Shown piece after piece: positions 1-11,262 of a stretch of 64,000 bases of DNA. The number at the start of each line of letters is the position of its first letter. The first letter of the stretch is position 1. Source of the DNA: Litsea cubeba (taxonomy: Eukaryota > Streptophyta > Magnoliopsida > Laurales > Lauraceae); assembly GCA_012931725.1 (NCBI GenBank), contig CM022949.1, positions 3,693,934 through 3,757,933 of the forward strand, given 5' to 3'. Below the pieces are notes generated by a model. It was given only the letters and a program-made list of their open reading frames with translations, was not told the DNA's origin and did no database searches. The position numbers and the translations under genes were made by a program.

Positions 1-951
1 ACCAGAAACTACAAGAGAGCTCAGATGTCACATGTGAGCATAGAAATAGGAATAAGAAAAGTCGTCAATTAGGGTAACAACTATACAAGAACACAAAATC
101 CTCAATATAAGCTATTATTGATGAATTGCAATTTTAAGAATCTATGTTTTTGAATGTTAAGCACAAATCAGTTTCTGTTTAAGTGGGAATGAAAGAGCGT
201 CCAATGTGTAAATTAAATTTCTGTAAGATTTAAAATAGAACAAAGACACTTCATCCTTGCTAGTGTAACAGCTGAAGTACTGGTCATTGCATTGTGAAAT
301 TTCAGAATTCTAGCTTGTTGCTAAGACACAGTGACTTGTTTGTACAGATTCCACTTCCACATATAAAGAGGCTCCAGATTTTTGTTCTTCGGAATTTTCT
401 CAAGTAACAAGGTCTCTTATAAAAAGGTCGTTTTCCGCTAGTTCCATTTCCTATTCCCCATGGGAAAACAAAGTCTAAGGAAATCAAGAAAAATACATTG
501 CACGATAATGAAGAATTACAAAAAAATGCTGCACCAAACAAAGGAAGACAACAAAACCACTGATATCAACTTCCATTCCAATAATAAAATTGCCACCAAA
601 CAAACAAACCCTGATTCTAAATGTATTTCTGCAATTCCGAAATTCTCAAATCATTGCCTGCTGATTAGTAAACTTGCGACTGCAGTCGCTTCGATGATCC
701 CCAACTGGTGATCTTGAACTACCTGGATCACCAATCTGATGTCAAGAATCAACCCACAAAAGATCCTTTCATTCCATCACCCACCAAAGGTGGATTCCAC
801 CAAATAAACACCTCATATCACAGACACGATTACACACTGTTACACAAATGAAAATACCCTATTCATGATCAATCTTTCTACGTCAACGCATGATAAAAAT
901 AAAAACGAAAAATGAAAGACGCTTAGAAGTTAGAACAACAAATCAGATTAC
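1..951 (-). other. Probable intron 1 of the ASHR3-like gene
   Basis: This lies directly downstream, on the minus strand, of a coding exon that ends at a GT donor (951-950). I looked for the expected PHD-finger exon (a Cys-rich stretch beginning about Val-Asp-Cys) and did not find it. The stretch is AT-rich and has no convincing ORF or repeat. The simplest reading is intron sequence running off the left edge. Confidence 0.45.
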
Positions 952-1311
952 CATCTTGGGAGCATTGACGAGGAACGGAAGAGAGCATTCCCTCTCCGGC
1001 ACGCCTGACGCCACCTTCTTCTCAACCCAAGCTCTAACATGATCCTCCAAAGACTTTCCGGCCACCGCCGCCCCCCCACGACGAGTGGGTCTCTTCCGAT
1101 TCTTTCTGGGCACCGAAATCCCGACCCCATTACGGATCTCCGACCCGCCCAAGACCGGATGCCGCATCCTCTGGTTCCAAATCCGACACCGACCCTTCTC
1201 TTCTAGGGCTTGGGGTTTTGGGGCATCCATAGAAGAAGGAGATGGGACAGAATCGCAGGGAGAGAGACGGAAGGAAGAAGAGGGGTTGACGAGATTGCTG
1301 AGATCTGGCAT
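952..1311 (-). CDS. ASHR3: First coding exon of an ASHR3-like PHD/SET histone-lysine methyltransferase (partial gene)
   Basis: The exon encodes 120 residues starting MPDLSNLVNP. I chose the ATG at 1311 because Arabidopsis ASHR3 (SDG4) begins with a similar M-x-D-L motif, and the upstream in-frame codon is only TTG. Residues 30-85 are basic and low in complexity. Residues 86-120 (KSLEDHVRAWVEKKVASGV, then a Cys-Ser-Leu-Pro-Phe-Leu segment) resemble the conserved block just before the PHD finger in ASHR3 proteins, which are nuclear enzymes of the H3K4/H3K36 methyltransferase group. The exon is exactly 360 nt and ends AAGATG followed by GTAATC, a good donor in phase 0. The PHD, AWS and SET domains are not in the window, so whether the gene is intact is unknown. 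The family call rests on one remembered conserved block. Confidence 0.62.
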
Positions 1312-1544
1312 TGTTAGATGAAGAAGATGCAAAAAAAGATCAGAGAGAGAGAGAGAGATTTGGGGATTTAGAGCATTTATGGAAATTTAGGGTTTTGGGG
1401 GATTTTTCTTCTTCTGGAATATGGGGTGAGAAGTGAAGGAAGGGGTTTTGGGAGGGAAAGAGAGAAATGAGTGAAATCAGAGATGGCGGGAAAAAGTGGG
1501 GTGGGAAATTTATTGAGCTTTTTGGGGAAGTGAATTTACTGAAG
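1312..1544 (-). promoter_or_regulatory. Leader/promoter-proximal region of the ASHR3-like gene
   Basis: Upstream of the ATG at 1311 the minus strand is CT-rich, with a (GA)n/(CT)n run at about 1341-1360, typical of plant 5' leaders. No clear TATA box was recognised. A transposon end sits immediately upstream (to 1676), so the native promoter is short or includes transposon sequence. Confidence 0.35.
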
Positions 1545-1676
1545 GGGCCAAATAGGAAAAAAAAGTTTCATGGAGGACCAGTGTAAAAAAATCTAAAATT
1601 TTCTATAAGATTTGGGGTTTTTTGCAATTTAATGGGGGCCGTGGCCACTGCCAACCCCTCCCTAGTTCCGCCCCTG
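1545..1676 (-). mobile_element. hAT-type terminal fragment
   Basis: The segment ends CCTAGTTCCGCCCCTG, the mirror of the CAGGGGCGGA-type terminal repeat of plant hAT/Tip100-like elements. It is preceded by G/C-rich GGGGGCC and GGCCACTGCC runs usual inside these ends. No matching second end was found, so it is a solo end or a heavily truncated non-autonomous copy. Confidence 0.45.
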
Positions 1677-1731
1677 GCCTTGTCCCGCAAGGTGATACAT
1701 TTGATATCGCACTATTTATTTATTTACGTAA

Positions 1732-1760
1732 CTAGCTTGAACACCCGTGCTTGAAGCACG
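1732..1760 (-). mobile_element. Helitron-like 3' terminus
   Basis: Read on the minus strand, a perfect 7-bp stem with a 1-nt loop (1746-1760, CGTGCTT/AAGCACG) is followed after 10 nt by CTAG and then T. This is the hairpin plus CTRR|T arrangement of Helitron 3' ends. The element should extend to higher coordinates, but no convincing 5' TC end was located. Confidence 0.45.
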
Positions 1761-2206
1761 AACATGTAAATGCATAAAAAAAAACCAGCCATGGTTGTAT
1801 GGATGGGGGTCGATATTAGACATATTCATTAATTTTATAAATTAATTATAATTAAAAGTTTATTAATGTCAAATTTAAAAAGTATAAAATCTTATGAGAA
1901 GCAAGAATTAAATACAATTTTTATGTGATATTGGATATTATTCATTGCACGTCAAGTATATTGGCATTTCTTTTCATTTACATCAAATCTTTTAAGAACG
2001 ATAAATCTTATAGATATGTCTACTTGAAATTGGAGTAATATAATTGAATTTATTGGGTATGACTCTAAAAGTAGGCCCCATGTACCAACTAAAAATATAA
2101 TGTCAAAGTTCAAATTTTCAAAACTATTTTGGCCAAAATAATATAGTTATATAAACATAGAGAATATAGTGGTCCTAATTTTAAATTATTGATTCATATA
2201 GACATG
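1761..2206. other. AT-rich spacer, no recognised feature
   Basis: AT-rich, non-coding sequence. It may be interior of the Helitron-like element ending at 1732, but nothing diagnostic is visible. Confidence 0.3.
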
Positions 2207-2377
2207 GTTTTTTTCTTTTATAATAGAGGGTGTCCATCTTCTTTGGGCCGGATTAATCCCTACGGGCCTAGGGGGAGCCGGGTAAATCCCCTTTGGCCCT
2301 AATGTAGTGACGCACTTTCGAACCCTCAGCCTTCAGGAGCAAACCGTAGTCCTATGCCAACTGAGCTACCCCTCGGG
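2207..2377 (-). mobile_element. tRNA-headed SINE (family 1)
   Basis: On the minus strand the element opens GAGGGGTAGCTCAGTTGG (A-box-like) and has GGGTTCGAA (B-box-like) about 45 nt on. It ends in an A-rich tail, seen as the T-run at 2207-2220 on the plus strand. Imperfect flanking duplications are visible: attcatatagacatg at 2192-2206 and atttatatacatg at 2378-2390. A second copy lies at about 30600-30760. It is a retroposon, not a functional tRNA gene. Confidence 0.65.
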
Positions 2378-2390
2378 ATTTATATACATG

Positions 2391-3103
2391 AGTTTTTTAT
2401 TATCAAGAAAGTGGAGGTTTTCATTTAGATCCATTTTGGTCAACAAGATTTGAAAACAAAGGAAACAATTACCTTAACCATATTTAATAAATAAAAATGA
2501 CTAAAATCACCCTTAGATAATTGAATAATTGGAAAAAATAGAATAATAATATAAATTTACAATTTAGAGGTCAAGATTGAAATTGGTTCGGTCAAAATCA
2601 ACAACTTTAATATATAATATAATAAAATAGTGCTTGACAGAGAAATGATCAGAAGTCGAGGATTATGTTATGCAATTTGGGATTTTGTTTATGTGTGGTC
2701 AATCTAGTGGTAATGAATGCATTAAACAAGAAGTAAAGTTTAAAAGTTGGGCCAATTATAAGGGATTGGTCCTAGTGGATTTAATTTGAACTCGATAAAC
2801 AACTAATATCATAAGATTGCTATAAACTTATAAATATAAGATAAAACTTGTTCAATGGAAACAAATTAAGTTTGGGCAAGTTGTTGGTCACCTTCCACTA
2901 AAGCTAAAGTGAGTGAATTTATAAACTCTTTAAAGTTGCGATGATTAATAAGAACTTTGCATGATGGCATTGATAAAACAATTGTATTCTCTTAATTGAA
3001 GAAGGTTTTGAAGTATTTGGGTAATAATATTAATCTTGACCTAACTGATCACCTAACTTTGACAAGTAGAAATTTGTTAGGTGTTCCACTCCTCTTCGGC
3101 TTC
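2391..3103. other. AT-rich non-coding spacer
   Basis: No ORF of interest and no recognised repeat. Compositionally similar to other intergenic stretches here. Confidence 0.3.
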
Positions 3104-5645
3104 CAGTGATGGATTCAAGAATTTCTCTCAGAGGGGGCAAAGAATAGCTAAAACCTTCAATAAATAAAAAGTTATAAAAAAAAGTAAAAAATTATGTCAC
3201 ATCCCCCGAAATATGGAAAAACATCAATATATCAATTAGCCATTCAATTACATAAAATAAGATATTTTTCTACAATTGTCCTTGACGTGTTTTCATATTT
3301 TGGAAGCGTTACATAATTGCTTCATTGCCAACGCTATAAAAAATATTTTTCTCGATATATGTGACCAAGCAATCATTCATCCATTCATCTCCTATTCGAT
3401 TGCGCAGAAGATTTTTAATGATATGCATAAGAGAAAATGCCCTCTCAATAGTAGTGGTGGCAATTGGTAAGATTAGTGCCAGCGTCATGAGCAAGCAAAC
3501 TAATGGATCTAAAATATTCTTTTTCATCTCAACCACCTTCTTGGCAAGACCACCGATCCCGTTCACTACTGAAAACTCGCTATTGGAGCGCATATCCATA
3601 ATGTATGCATCAAGCTGATTTTCAAGTGCCATCAAATCTACCGTGGAAAACTCAATTGGATAGAACTGAGCGAGGCAAACCAATTTCTGCTTATTAAAAG
3701 CAGAGAATAAATCACTTGGATTTAGGCATGCCATATAAAAAAAAAAAAAAAACAATTCAGTGTTCTCATCAATGAATTGGTTGTTCAACTCTTAAAGTTG
3801 CATATCAATAGTAGTGCAGAACAAACGATAATGACGTAGGTTTGTAATTTATTGAGATTTGCAATGTGGACACCCTCGGGCTACAAACTTATCATTCATG
3901 TCCGGAACAAGAATCTCATGTTTGCTACAAAATGAAGTAACTTCATTTATAAGATAATCCCAATCACTGTCTCTCATTATCTGCAATCGTTGTTTTGATA
4001 TTTTAACCAAATTCATGGCATTTACAATGTCTTGTTCTTCGTGCTGCAATGCCTTTGACAGTTTATTAGTAATCCCCAATATATTGTTCATTAGATGTAA
4101 GTTGAATGCAAAATCAAACGATAACATTGAGTCTAATAGTGTACATGCTTTGGCTCTTTGTTCCGAGTTTGAACCATCTTCCACAACAATCACAAGCACT
4201 TCAATCACAAAGGAAAACATGGCGGTTAAGCTCATAAGTGTACCATAATGTGAGCCCCAACGTGTCTCGCCATACCGTTTGAGGTTAGTCTCATGATTCA
4301 AGCCATGTCCACTTGAAAGTTTACCACCGTTAAGACCTTCAATAACTTTAGAAATTTGTTTTTCTCGAAGAATGTCCCAGCGCTTTCATGAAGCTCCAAC
4401 AGTATTCAAAACATTCAAAACATTTGAAACCAATTTAAAAAGCAAAGCGTTCTCTATGTGATTTTTTTGCAATAGCAACAAGGGCCAATTGAAGCTGATG
4501 TACAAAGCAATGAACATAAAATGCAGATTCGTTCTCTTTTATCATGAGAGTTTTGAAGCCATTGAATTTACCCTGCATATTACTGGCCCCATCATAACCT
4601 TGGCCACGCAATCTCGCTATACTTAATCCATATTTGGAAGATAGTACTTCAATCGTCGCCTTAAGTGATATAGCCGTGGTTTCTTTAACGTGCACAATTC
4701 CCAAAAAAAGGTTCAATAACACATCCACTCTTATCTGCAAATTGCAATGCAATAGCCATTTACTCGTTGATAGATATATCACGAGATTCATCAATCAAGA
4801 TAGCAAATAATGCACCTCCAAGCTCATCGATGATAGCCATTAGTCGTAACTGCCTTTACAATATCTTTTTGAATATTTGGTGCAATCAATTGAAGATTTT
4901 CTGGATCATTTTTCAACACGACACTTTTAATATCTTCATTGTGATCAGCAAGAAATCGCAATAGTTCAAGAAAGTTGCCTTGATTGTTCGAGTCTTCTCG
5001 ACCAAGAAAAGCTTAGCCTTGACGTAAAGGAAACTGAATGCAATCAATAAATGCATTAAGACGGGCTTTGTATTCCATTCGAGTTTCTTTGAATCTTTAG
5101 AGAAAAATGTTTGAATGTGTTTCTTTTGATTTAATAAATCTTGAGACTTTTTGTAGGCTTGATTATGAACAATGTTAGGCCCTTCGACATGAGTTTGAAA
5201 TTTCTCTCTCTCTTTTTTTTTTCAGTTGGAAAATCCTTCAAGCACGAAGGAGTCCCCACCTCCTTCTCCACATGTTATAGTATAAAAAGAGAGCAATATA
5301 AGCAAAATGCATCATCTTTTGTTATGCTATACTCCAACCAACTACCATATCCATTAAACCAAGAATAAATCGCTGTAACGCTTTTCCAAATTTCTTTTGT
5401 GGAAAACTATGGTTACGAGGTTGACAAGGACCCTTTTGTAGATATAATATTTGAATCGAGTCTTGGTCATTAGGATGATAATCTGAAATTCGGTTACGTA
5501 ATCCGGGATCTGCAGGAAGATCTGCCAAATTAATCTCTACATGACTTCTCTTTGAGCTAAATTGTACTTGATCACATACGTCATTTTTCGGGGTAGGATG
5601 CAGAACGTCGGGCTTTGACTTTCTTTTGAGAACCTCATCCATAAT
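3104..5645 (-). pseudogene. Decayed hAT transposase (TTF zinc finger / DUF4371 / dimerisation type)
   Basis: Three to four out-of-frame pieces on the minus strand make up a ZMYM1-like plant hAT transposase. The N-terminal piece (5322-5642) carries the TTF-finger region (EINLADLPADPGLRNRISDY). The middle piece (4435-4794) carries DUF4371-like RGQGYDGASNMQGKF and FYVHCFVHQLQLALV. The next piece (3849-4301) carries the TRWGSHYGTL region. The C-terminal piece (3309-3788) ends in the hAT dimerisation domain (LALILPIATTTIERAFSLM). Frameshifts and stops separate all of them, so no active protein is possible. The motif CAGTGATGGATTC followed by a G-rich run at 3104 resembles the terminal repeat of this group and is taken as the 3' end. 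The opposite end was not found. Confidence 0.82.
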
Positions 5646-6514
5646 TGGACTAACAAAGAACCTATTAAGAATATATAATATGAGCCTATTAAGATTGTAA
5701 TTAACTCATATATACAATAATCTGGTGGGCCGTTATTCTTGCTAATCTAATCTATCAATTTACATAGCCTGGTTGCACTAGAGTTTCAACCCAATCTAAC
5801 CAAAATCAATATTCTTGGCAAATTTCTAAATAACATGGTATAGAAAAAACTTACAACATAAAATAAAGAAAAAAGAAATAACATCAAAAAGTAATTGCAT
5901 TTAAAAAAATATATACATGAAAAAGATTTAACATATGCATTTAAAGATACTCATTAAAGAGGCATCCATTAAACTCAAGCAAAAAAGAAAAAAAAAAGAT
6001 GCAAAAGAAACAAAAAGACAAGATGAGTTTTTAGAATTACTTGTATAAAGATATACTTGAGAACCAATGCAAAAGAGTTGTTGAATAATGAAGGAAGAGA
6101 CAATAGGCAATGACCTACACAATAAAACAAGAGTAGTACTTGTACTTGGAAACCAAGAGGGAAATAAGGCAAAAACCAAAAGAGGAGCAAAAGGAGGAGA
6201 TAAACTTGCCTTTTAAGGAGAGTCCTAGAAAAAGTTGATTTTGAATAAATGAAAACCATAATTTTGCCCCCGGACTCTTTTATTATTTTATTACTTAGTT
6301 GTAGTAAAAAGTGAGGAGGGGCAAAAAATAGTTAAAAGACAAAAGTGCCCATAGAAAAACTTAAAACTCCTTGTCCCCAAATGAGAAATTCAAAAAGTTG
6401 AGGAGAGGAACATGCCTCCTTGCGATTTGATTCGTAAATTGAAGTGAAGTGAATACTCAAATTAAGAGAGAATATAATACTGAGGGGGCCTAATTATAAT
6501 GTGAGAGACTTTTG
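5646..6514. other. AT-rich flank, probably 5' part of the hAT element
   Basis: A T/A-rich region upstream (minus strand) of the transposase remnant. The motif GAGGAGGGGCAAAAAATAG near 6312-6330 resembles the sub-terminal sequence at 3131-3150, suggesting more hAT-derived sequence, but it is in the same rather than inverted orientation. No gene seen. Confidence 0.3.
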
Positions 6515-6655
6515 TCTTTAGTGGCTTGATAAGAAATATTTTTTTACTTAAAAAAAAAGTAGATGACTCTTTTGATATTTAGTGGCATCACTACTGCATC
6601 TTTTCATATCTTTTAAGCACAGGCGTCGCTCCACTTCACTTTACAAGTGAAGTAT
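6515..6655. repeat. Dispersed repeat shared with 30913-31135
   Basis: Shares TTTAGTGGCTTGATAA, followed by an AAATATTTTTTTA-type run, and a distal CACTTCACTTTACAAGTGAAG-like hairpin with a second copy near 31 kb. Probably the ends of related non-autonomous DNA transposons. The superfamily is not resolved. Confidence 0.4.
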
Positions 6656-6806
6656 CAAAACTTGGGTGCGAAAGAGACAAGCACATACTCTCAAAGTAAA
6701 AAAAAAAAACATTGAAGTCGGAATGACGGACCCATTTGTAAGTCTGGAATTACTATTCCGTTTTCGTGCAACGGCCACGTACGATGAATTTTTCCGTAAA
6801 ATCCTC

Positions 6807-7063
6807 TTATTTTTTTGGGGTTTGACCGTACAGGGTATAAAATACCCTGTATTCCTTGAAATGGGTGTTGACCAAAAGTATATCCCAATATGGGTATCAT
6901 ACTGAGAGCCTCTTTTTTTTTCCACTTTTACCCTTTTTGTGCTATATCGCAATATTTGCGATATCGCATAAACTGAAGAGTTATTATAAGCTGCTCGTTT
7001 TCCCTCCCTTTTTTCCTCCGTTTGCAGCAAAAGTAAGTCGTGTTCCCTCATTATTTTCTTTGT
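6807..7063 (+). repeat. Left arm of a long inverted repeat
   Basis: About 257 bp that is repeated in reverse complement at 7546-7806. Both arms carry the pseudo-palindrome GCGATATCGC, the paired motif CAGGGTATAAAATACCCTG (diverged in the right arm) and the motif TTTGCAGCAAAA. The arms differ by scattered substitutions and small indels, so the structure is not recent. Confidence 0.75.
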
Positions 7064-7103
7064 GGCTGTCTTCATCTTTATAGGAGGTTCTCAAAAGGAT
7101 GAA

Positions 7104-7546
7104 GCAATCGCTCTTTCATTTCTCCAAAGGCATTTAGATGATTCTTCTTACATAATATTTGGACATGTTTGGAATTTTTTGTATACTCTGTCAAATGTTA
7201 TGTTAAAAATAGTTGGGCATTGAGACACCAAAAACTTATGGTCATGGAGATACTTTGGAATTTATTCTTAATTTTTTTGTTTGATTATATTAGATGAAAC
7301 AAAAGATATGAAACGTCCTAAAAATGTATTTGCTGTAGCAATCGCTCTTTCATTTCTCCAAAGGCATTCAAACGATTCTTTTTACACAATATTTGGACAT
7401 GTTTGGAGTTTTTCATATACTCTGTCAAATGTTATGTTAAAAATGGTTGGGCATTGAGACACCAAAAACTTATGGTCATGGAGATACTTTGAAATTTATT
7501 CTTAATTTTTTTTATTTGATTGTATTAGATGAACAAAAGATATGAA
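7104..7546 (+). repeat. Tandem duplication (period about 234 bp) in the loop of the inverted repeat
   Basis: The first unit starts at 7104 (gcaatcgctctttcatttct) and the second at 7338 with the same words, ending at a shared aaaagatatgaa. A few substitutions separate them. No coding potential. The two units fill almost the whole loop between the inverted arms. Confidence 0.75.
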
Positions 7547-7806
7547 AAAACAATGAGGAAAAACGGCTTACTTTTTGCTGCAAACGGAGAGAAAAAAGTG
7601 AGGGAAAACGAGCAGCTATATAATGACTCTTCAGTTTATGCGATATCGCAAATATTTACGATATCGCACAAAAATGGTAAAGTGGAAAAAAAAAAGAGAA
7701 TCTTTGTACGATACCCATATTTGGGATATACTTTTTGTCAACACCATTTCAAGAAATACAGGATATTTTATACCCTGTATGATCAAAACCCCTATTTTTT
7801 TTTATT
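7546..7806 (-). repeat. Right arm of the long inverted repeat
   Basis: Reverse complement of 6807-7063, with GCGATATCGC at about 7640. It lies about 120 bp upstream of the MED28-like start codon, so the fold-back occupies the position of that gene's promoter. Confidence 0.75.
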
Positions 7807-8682
7807 TGAGATACAGAAGAGAGAAAAGAAGAAAAAAGGAAGATAAATACAGAACATATATACAGAGAGAGGGAGGGGGTGGTGTTTGGTTTTGAGATTT
7901 GTGTCGTTGTGTGGTTTAATAAAATGGCGGACTGACAACTGCAACAACTGCATCAATCGTCTCCATGTGACCAGCAGCCGCTGCAAATGCATTCCCTGGC
8001 AGCAAGTACGACATGATTGATAGCGTCATTGCCTTGGAACAAGCACTCCTTCCCTGCTTGCCTGCGACAGAGCTCCAAGCCATTGACCGTTGTGCTCATC
8101 CCTCTAATCAAAATAAAACTACTAATCCTCATATCAGATGATATCATACTTGTTTTCCCTCTTTCTCAATCATCATGTGTAGGATGTGTAGCACCCATGA
8201 GATTTTTCGCTTCAACTCGAATTCCTGTAGTGTTGCTAATGTCTTACTGTTTTTGGGTTTTTTTTTTATAGCCTTTTTTGGTTTTGCTTTTGCATCCGAT
8301 TTCGTTTTTCTCTTACTTGTAAGAGTTATTCATGAATCATGATGCAACTTTATGATAATAGTATAGCCCTGTTGATTCATATTTAACATGTGGAACCTTT
8401 CCCATGTTGGTTTTGGGGTTTAATAGTGGTTGATTACTTGATGTGCTGTGCTGTGCTGTGCTGGAACCAGATTCAAGTGAAACACTTCCAGTTCCATGTC
8501 TTTTGGATCCAGTGTTGTTTTCTGCCAAGCCCCAAGAGGCTCTACTTCTCTTCCACCTCTGTAGAAATCTTGTGGTTGTGCCATTGTATTTGTGGTGATC
8601 CTTTGCCTCCCACAACTTGAAAACCGACCAGCAGTTCACATTCTAGAGGAAATGAGACTGTTTAGACATTGTCCTCTCTCTC

Positions 8683-9075
8683 TAGGGTTGTAAACGGGTC
8701 AGCCAGTCCGGTCCATGGTGGACCCGGACCTGGACCCGTTAAGGAGAAGGTAGAATCGGATCCGGACCCGGAACCGTTTCGGAGCCTTTTTTCTTTCTTT
8801 TTTTTGCTCCGGAACCGGAACCAGATATATGGGGCGGGTTTGGATTCGGGTCCAAGTCTAGGTAGAGAATTATATTAAAAAAAATATAGGTTTTAGTATT
8901 GATTTTTGAAAATTGAGGTAATATGTCGGGTCTCGGGTCCACGGGTCTGAACAAAAAGGTGGAACCGGACCCGGACCCATTTATTTATTGGGGCCTAAAT
9001 AAGGACCCAGACCCGATTTTTAACGGGTCAGAACGTTCGGGTAATTGGAGAATCGGAGATCCATTTACATCCCTA
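8683..9075. mobile_element. hAT-type MITE (393 bp) in MED28-like intron 1
   Basis: Ends TAGGGTTGTAAACGGGTC and (inverted) TAGGGATGTAAATGGATC. Flanked by 8-bp duplications TCTCTCTC (8675-8682) and TCTCTGTC (9076-9083), one mismatch. The interior is full of GGACCCGGACC-type words typical of this family. Non-coding. Confidence 0.8.
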
Positions 9076-9083
9076 TCTCTGTC

Positions 9084-11262
9084 CTTCAAACGAGAGCTTC
9101 TTTTCTTTCTTTCTTTCTATATGTGATTAGTGGGCCATATGGATCATGTGAAAATTTGTGGATCATCCACATCTTTCTTTCCCTCCTTTCTTGTTACGAC
9201 ATCTTAATTTTGTTTGCTGATCCTCTCATTTCTTCAGTTCATCCTCTCAATCCTTCAACTTGTCTATTTCAAGAGCTACCTTGTTTTATCAATCAATCTA
9301 TAGGTAAGAGAGGAAACTATATTATATGTATACAGATATATAATCCACAGTAAGGATTCATCAAACATGAAGTTGTAATATGTTCAAGTACTTCCATATG
9401 TATGAACATGGTCATGGAATGTTAATCTTATAGTTTTCCTAGTTCTAACTTCCTACTTAAAATATTGTTAAATTTATAGGACTATTGTAGGAAAACGAGA
9501 ACTAAATTCTTAATGGGAACAGCTTTGACATTAACATGGCCAAACGAGTTCAACAAAGCCCATTCTCATAATAGAATCGCTAGCAGAATAACCCGTGCTC
9601 AGTCGGGCATGTTCACCAACAATTGTAAAATATATTCTTTGATTCATTAAAAAATTTAGATCACAAAAAATCATCCTGAACACTTACTGACATCAATTTG
9701 ATCTAGATAGTGCATAAAATTTTAGAAAGAGAATAAAAGAAGAGAAGATTATGAGAGTACCTCTTATCTCAATCCAAGAGTCCATAGAATAAAAATGGGC
9801 TGGGAGAAGTGGAGTAGGATGAAAAGAGGAGAATTATATTTGGCATAGAAATGAATTAAGTTGTTGCAAAGAAGGAAAAGTGGGAAGATTGGAAGAAGAC
9901 TCGAGTGGTTACAACAAAATTACATGTTGGAAGTTGGAGGGGAAAGCGAGTTAGTTGTAGAACATGGGTAATAACTTTGAGTCAAAATCAACCGTTCTAA
10001 TCAAGATTAACTTCAAAACCCTTAGCTTTAATATAATATAATTGTTAACACAATCCTTTCTCAGTGCAGAAATATTCTAAGCACAAGAATGACTCAAATG
10101 GGCCTTAGTTGTTTCAATGACTTCTTCAACCTCCCTCTCATTCAGAAGTATGATTCAGACTGCTATTTCCTTCTAATCCCTGGACAGAGATCGGCATCTT
10201 CCCTAGGTGCCATATAACTAGTCCTCATTGTCCTCGTATCTGTGTTCTATGAGCCAAGTGTACAATGAAGTAGCAGACAGCTCTTGCTCCACCTGAGAAC
10301 GACCATTCGCTATTTCTATCCACATAGATAATATTGCTGCTGTTACTGTGTTCTTCTTGACCATTTCCAGAGTGTAGTAGGCAGCTTATGACTAGTTCAA
10401 CTGCTTCAACCTCTCCAGGAATATCTTGTACCTGTAGTTCTGTACCGAGTTGGCCTTTGAGTGAGACTGAGAAGCTGTCTTGATATGGTCAGGCCCAAAA
10501 ATAGTTCTTTGTGCTTTGAACGTTCTATCCACCCGAGAACGACTGTCTCTACTTTGAGTTTTAACTGCTCTGTCTGCCTCTTAAGATAGGACAAGTCATT
10601 AAAAAGCACACGTTCTTCCTTTATAGAAAGTCAATCTTTTGGAAGGAAACAAACAGCAATTCTCCCCCCTACTACACAAGGCCTCAACTTCAGGCTTAGA
10701 GATGGCATCTGACATATTGGACTAAAAAAATACTTACTCCCAGGTGACGATGACCCTTCCCTAATTCTCCTTATTCAACCCCCTCTTACCATATCTGGTT
10801 TTATTTCTTCAAAAAGGAACTCACCTCCGAGATATTTTGCATTTAGATCATCAACAACTTTCCCGGCATTTGTTGTTCAAACAGGCATTTTTCTGGGTCT
10901 TGGAGGGAACAGGAATTCCATGAAAAAGTAGCAAGTCTATCCTGCTAAGTGCATGTTTGAATGCTTTTGGCTGCACTTTGTCATCCTTTGCCAATTCCTA
11001 TTTGACTATCAAATCTTTGGTCCTGTATGTGTATCAGATGTCAGCATACTGCTGCTAACATCCTTGCAAATTGTTGTTGCATATATCTCTTGCTTATAAA
11101 TATGCTATGGTGTTGGCTCACATGATGACATGCACTGCATGTGTAGTTCTGTTGATGCATTTCAACTGTTGGAAATGAGAATTATAACTGTAGCTTTCGT
11201 TGCTTACTTCTGTCTGTTCAATCTTGATGCGAACTAAGACGATTAATTCTAGGTTTATGCAG
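9084..11262 (+). other. Remainder of MED28-like intron 1
   Basis: No exon-like sequence. A weak Helitron-like end on the minus strand lies at 9580-9605 (hairpin-like CCCG..CGGG, then CTAG), but the following base is C, not T. The segment at about 10080-10690 looks like old transposon sequence of unclear class. Confidence 0.35.

Noticed and set aside
2207..2377. Functional tRNA gene on the minus strand
   Set aside because: A and B boxes are present but no complete cloverleaf can be drawn, and there is an A-rich tail with target duplications, so it is a SINE. The same applies to the heads at 12610, 37211 and 44178.
5928..6259. Hydrophobic ORFs on the minus strand
   Set aside because: Phe/Leu-rich translation of AT/CT-rich DNA beside the hAT remnant; no signal beyond composition.
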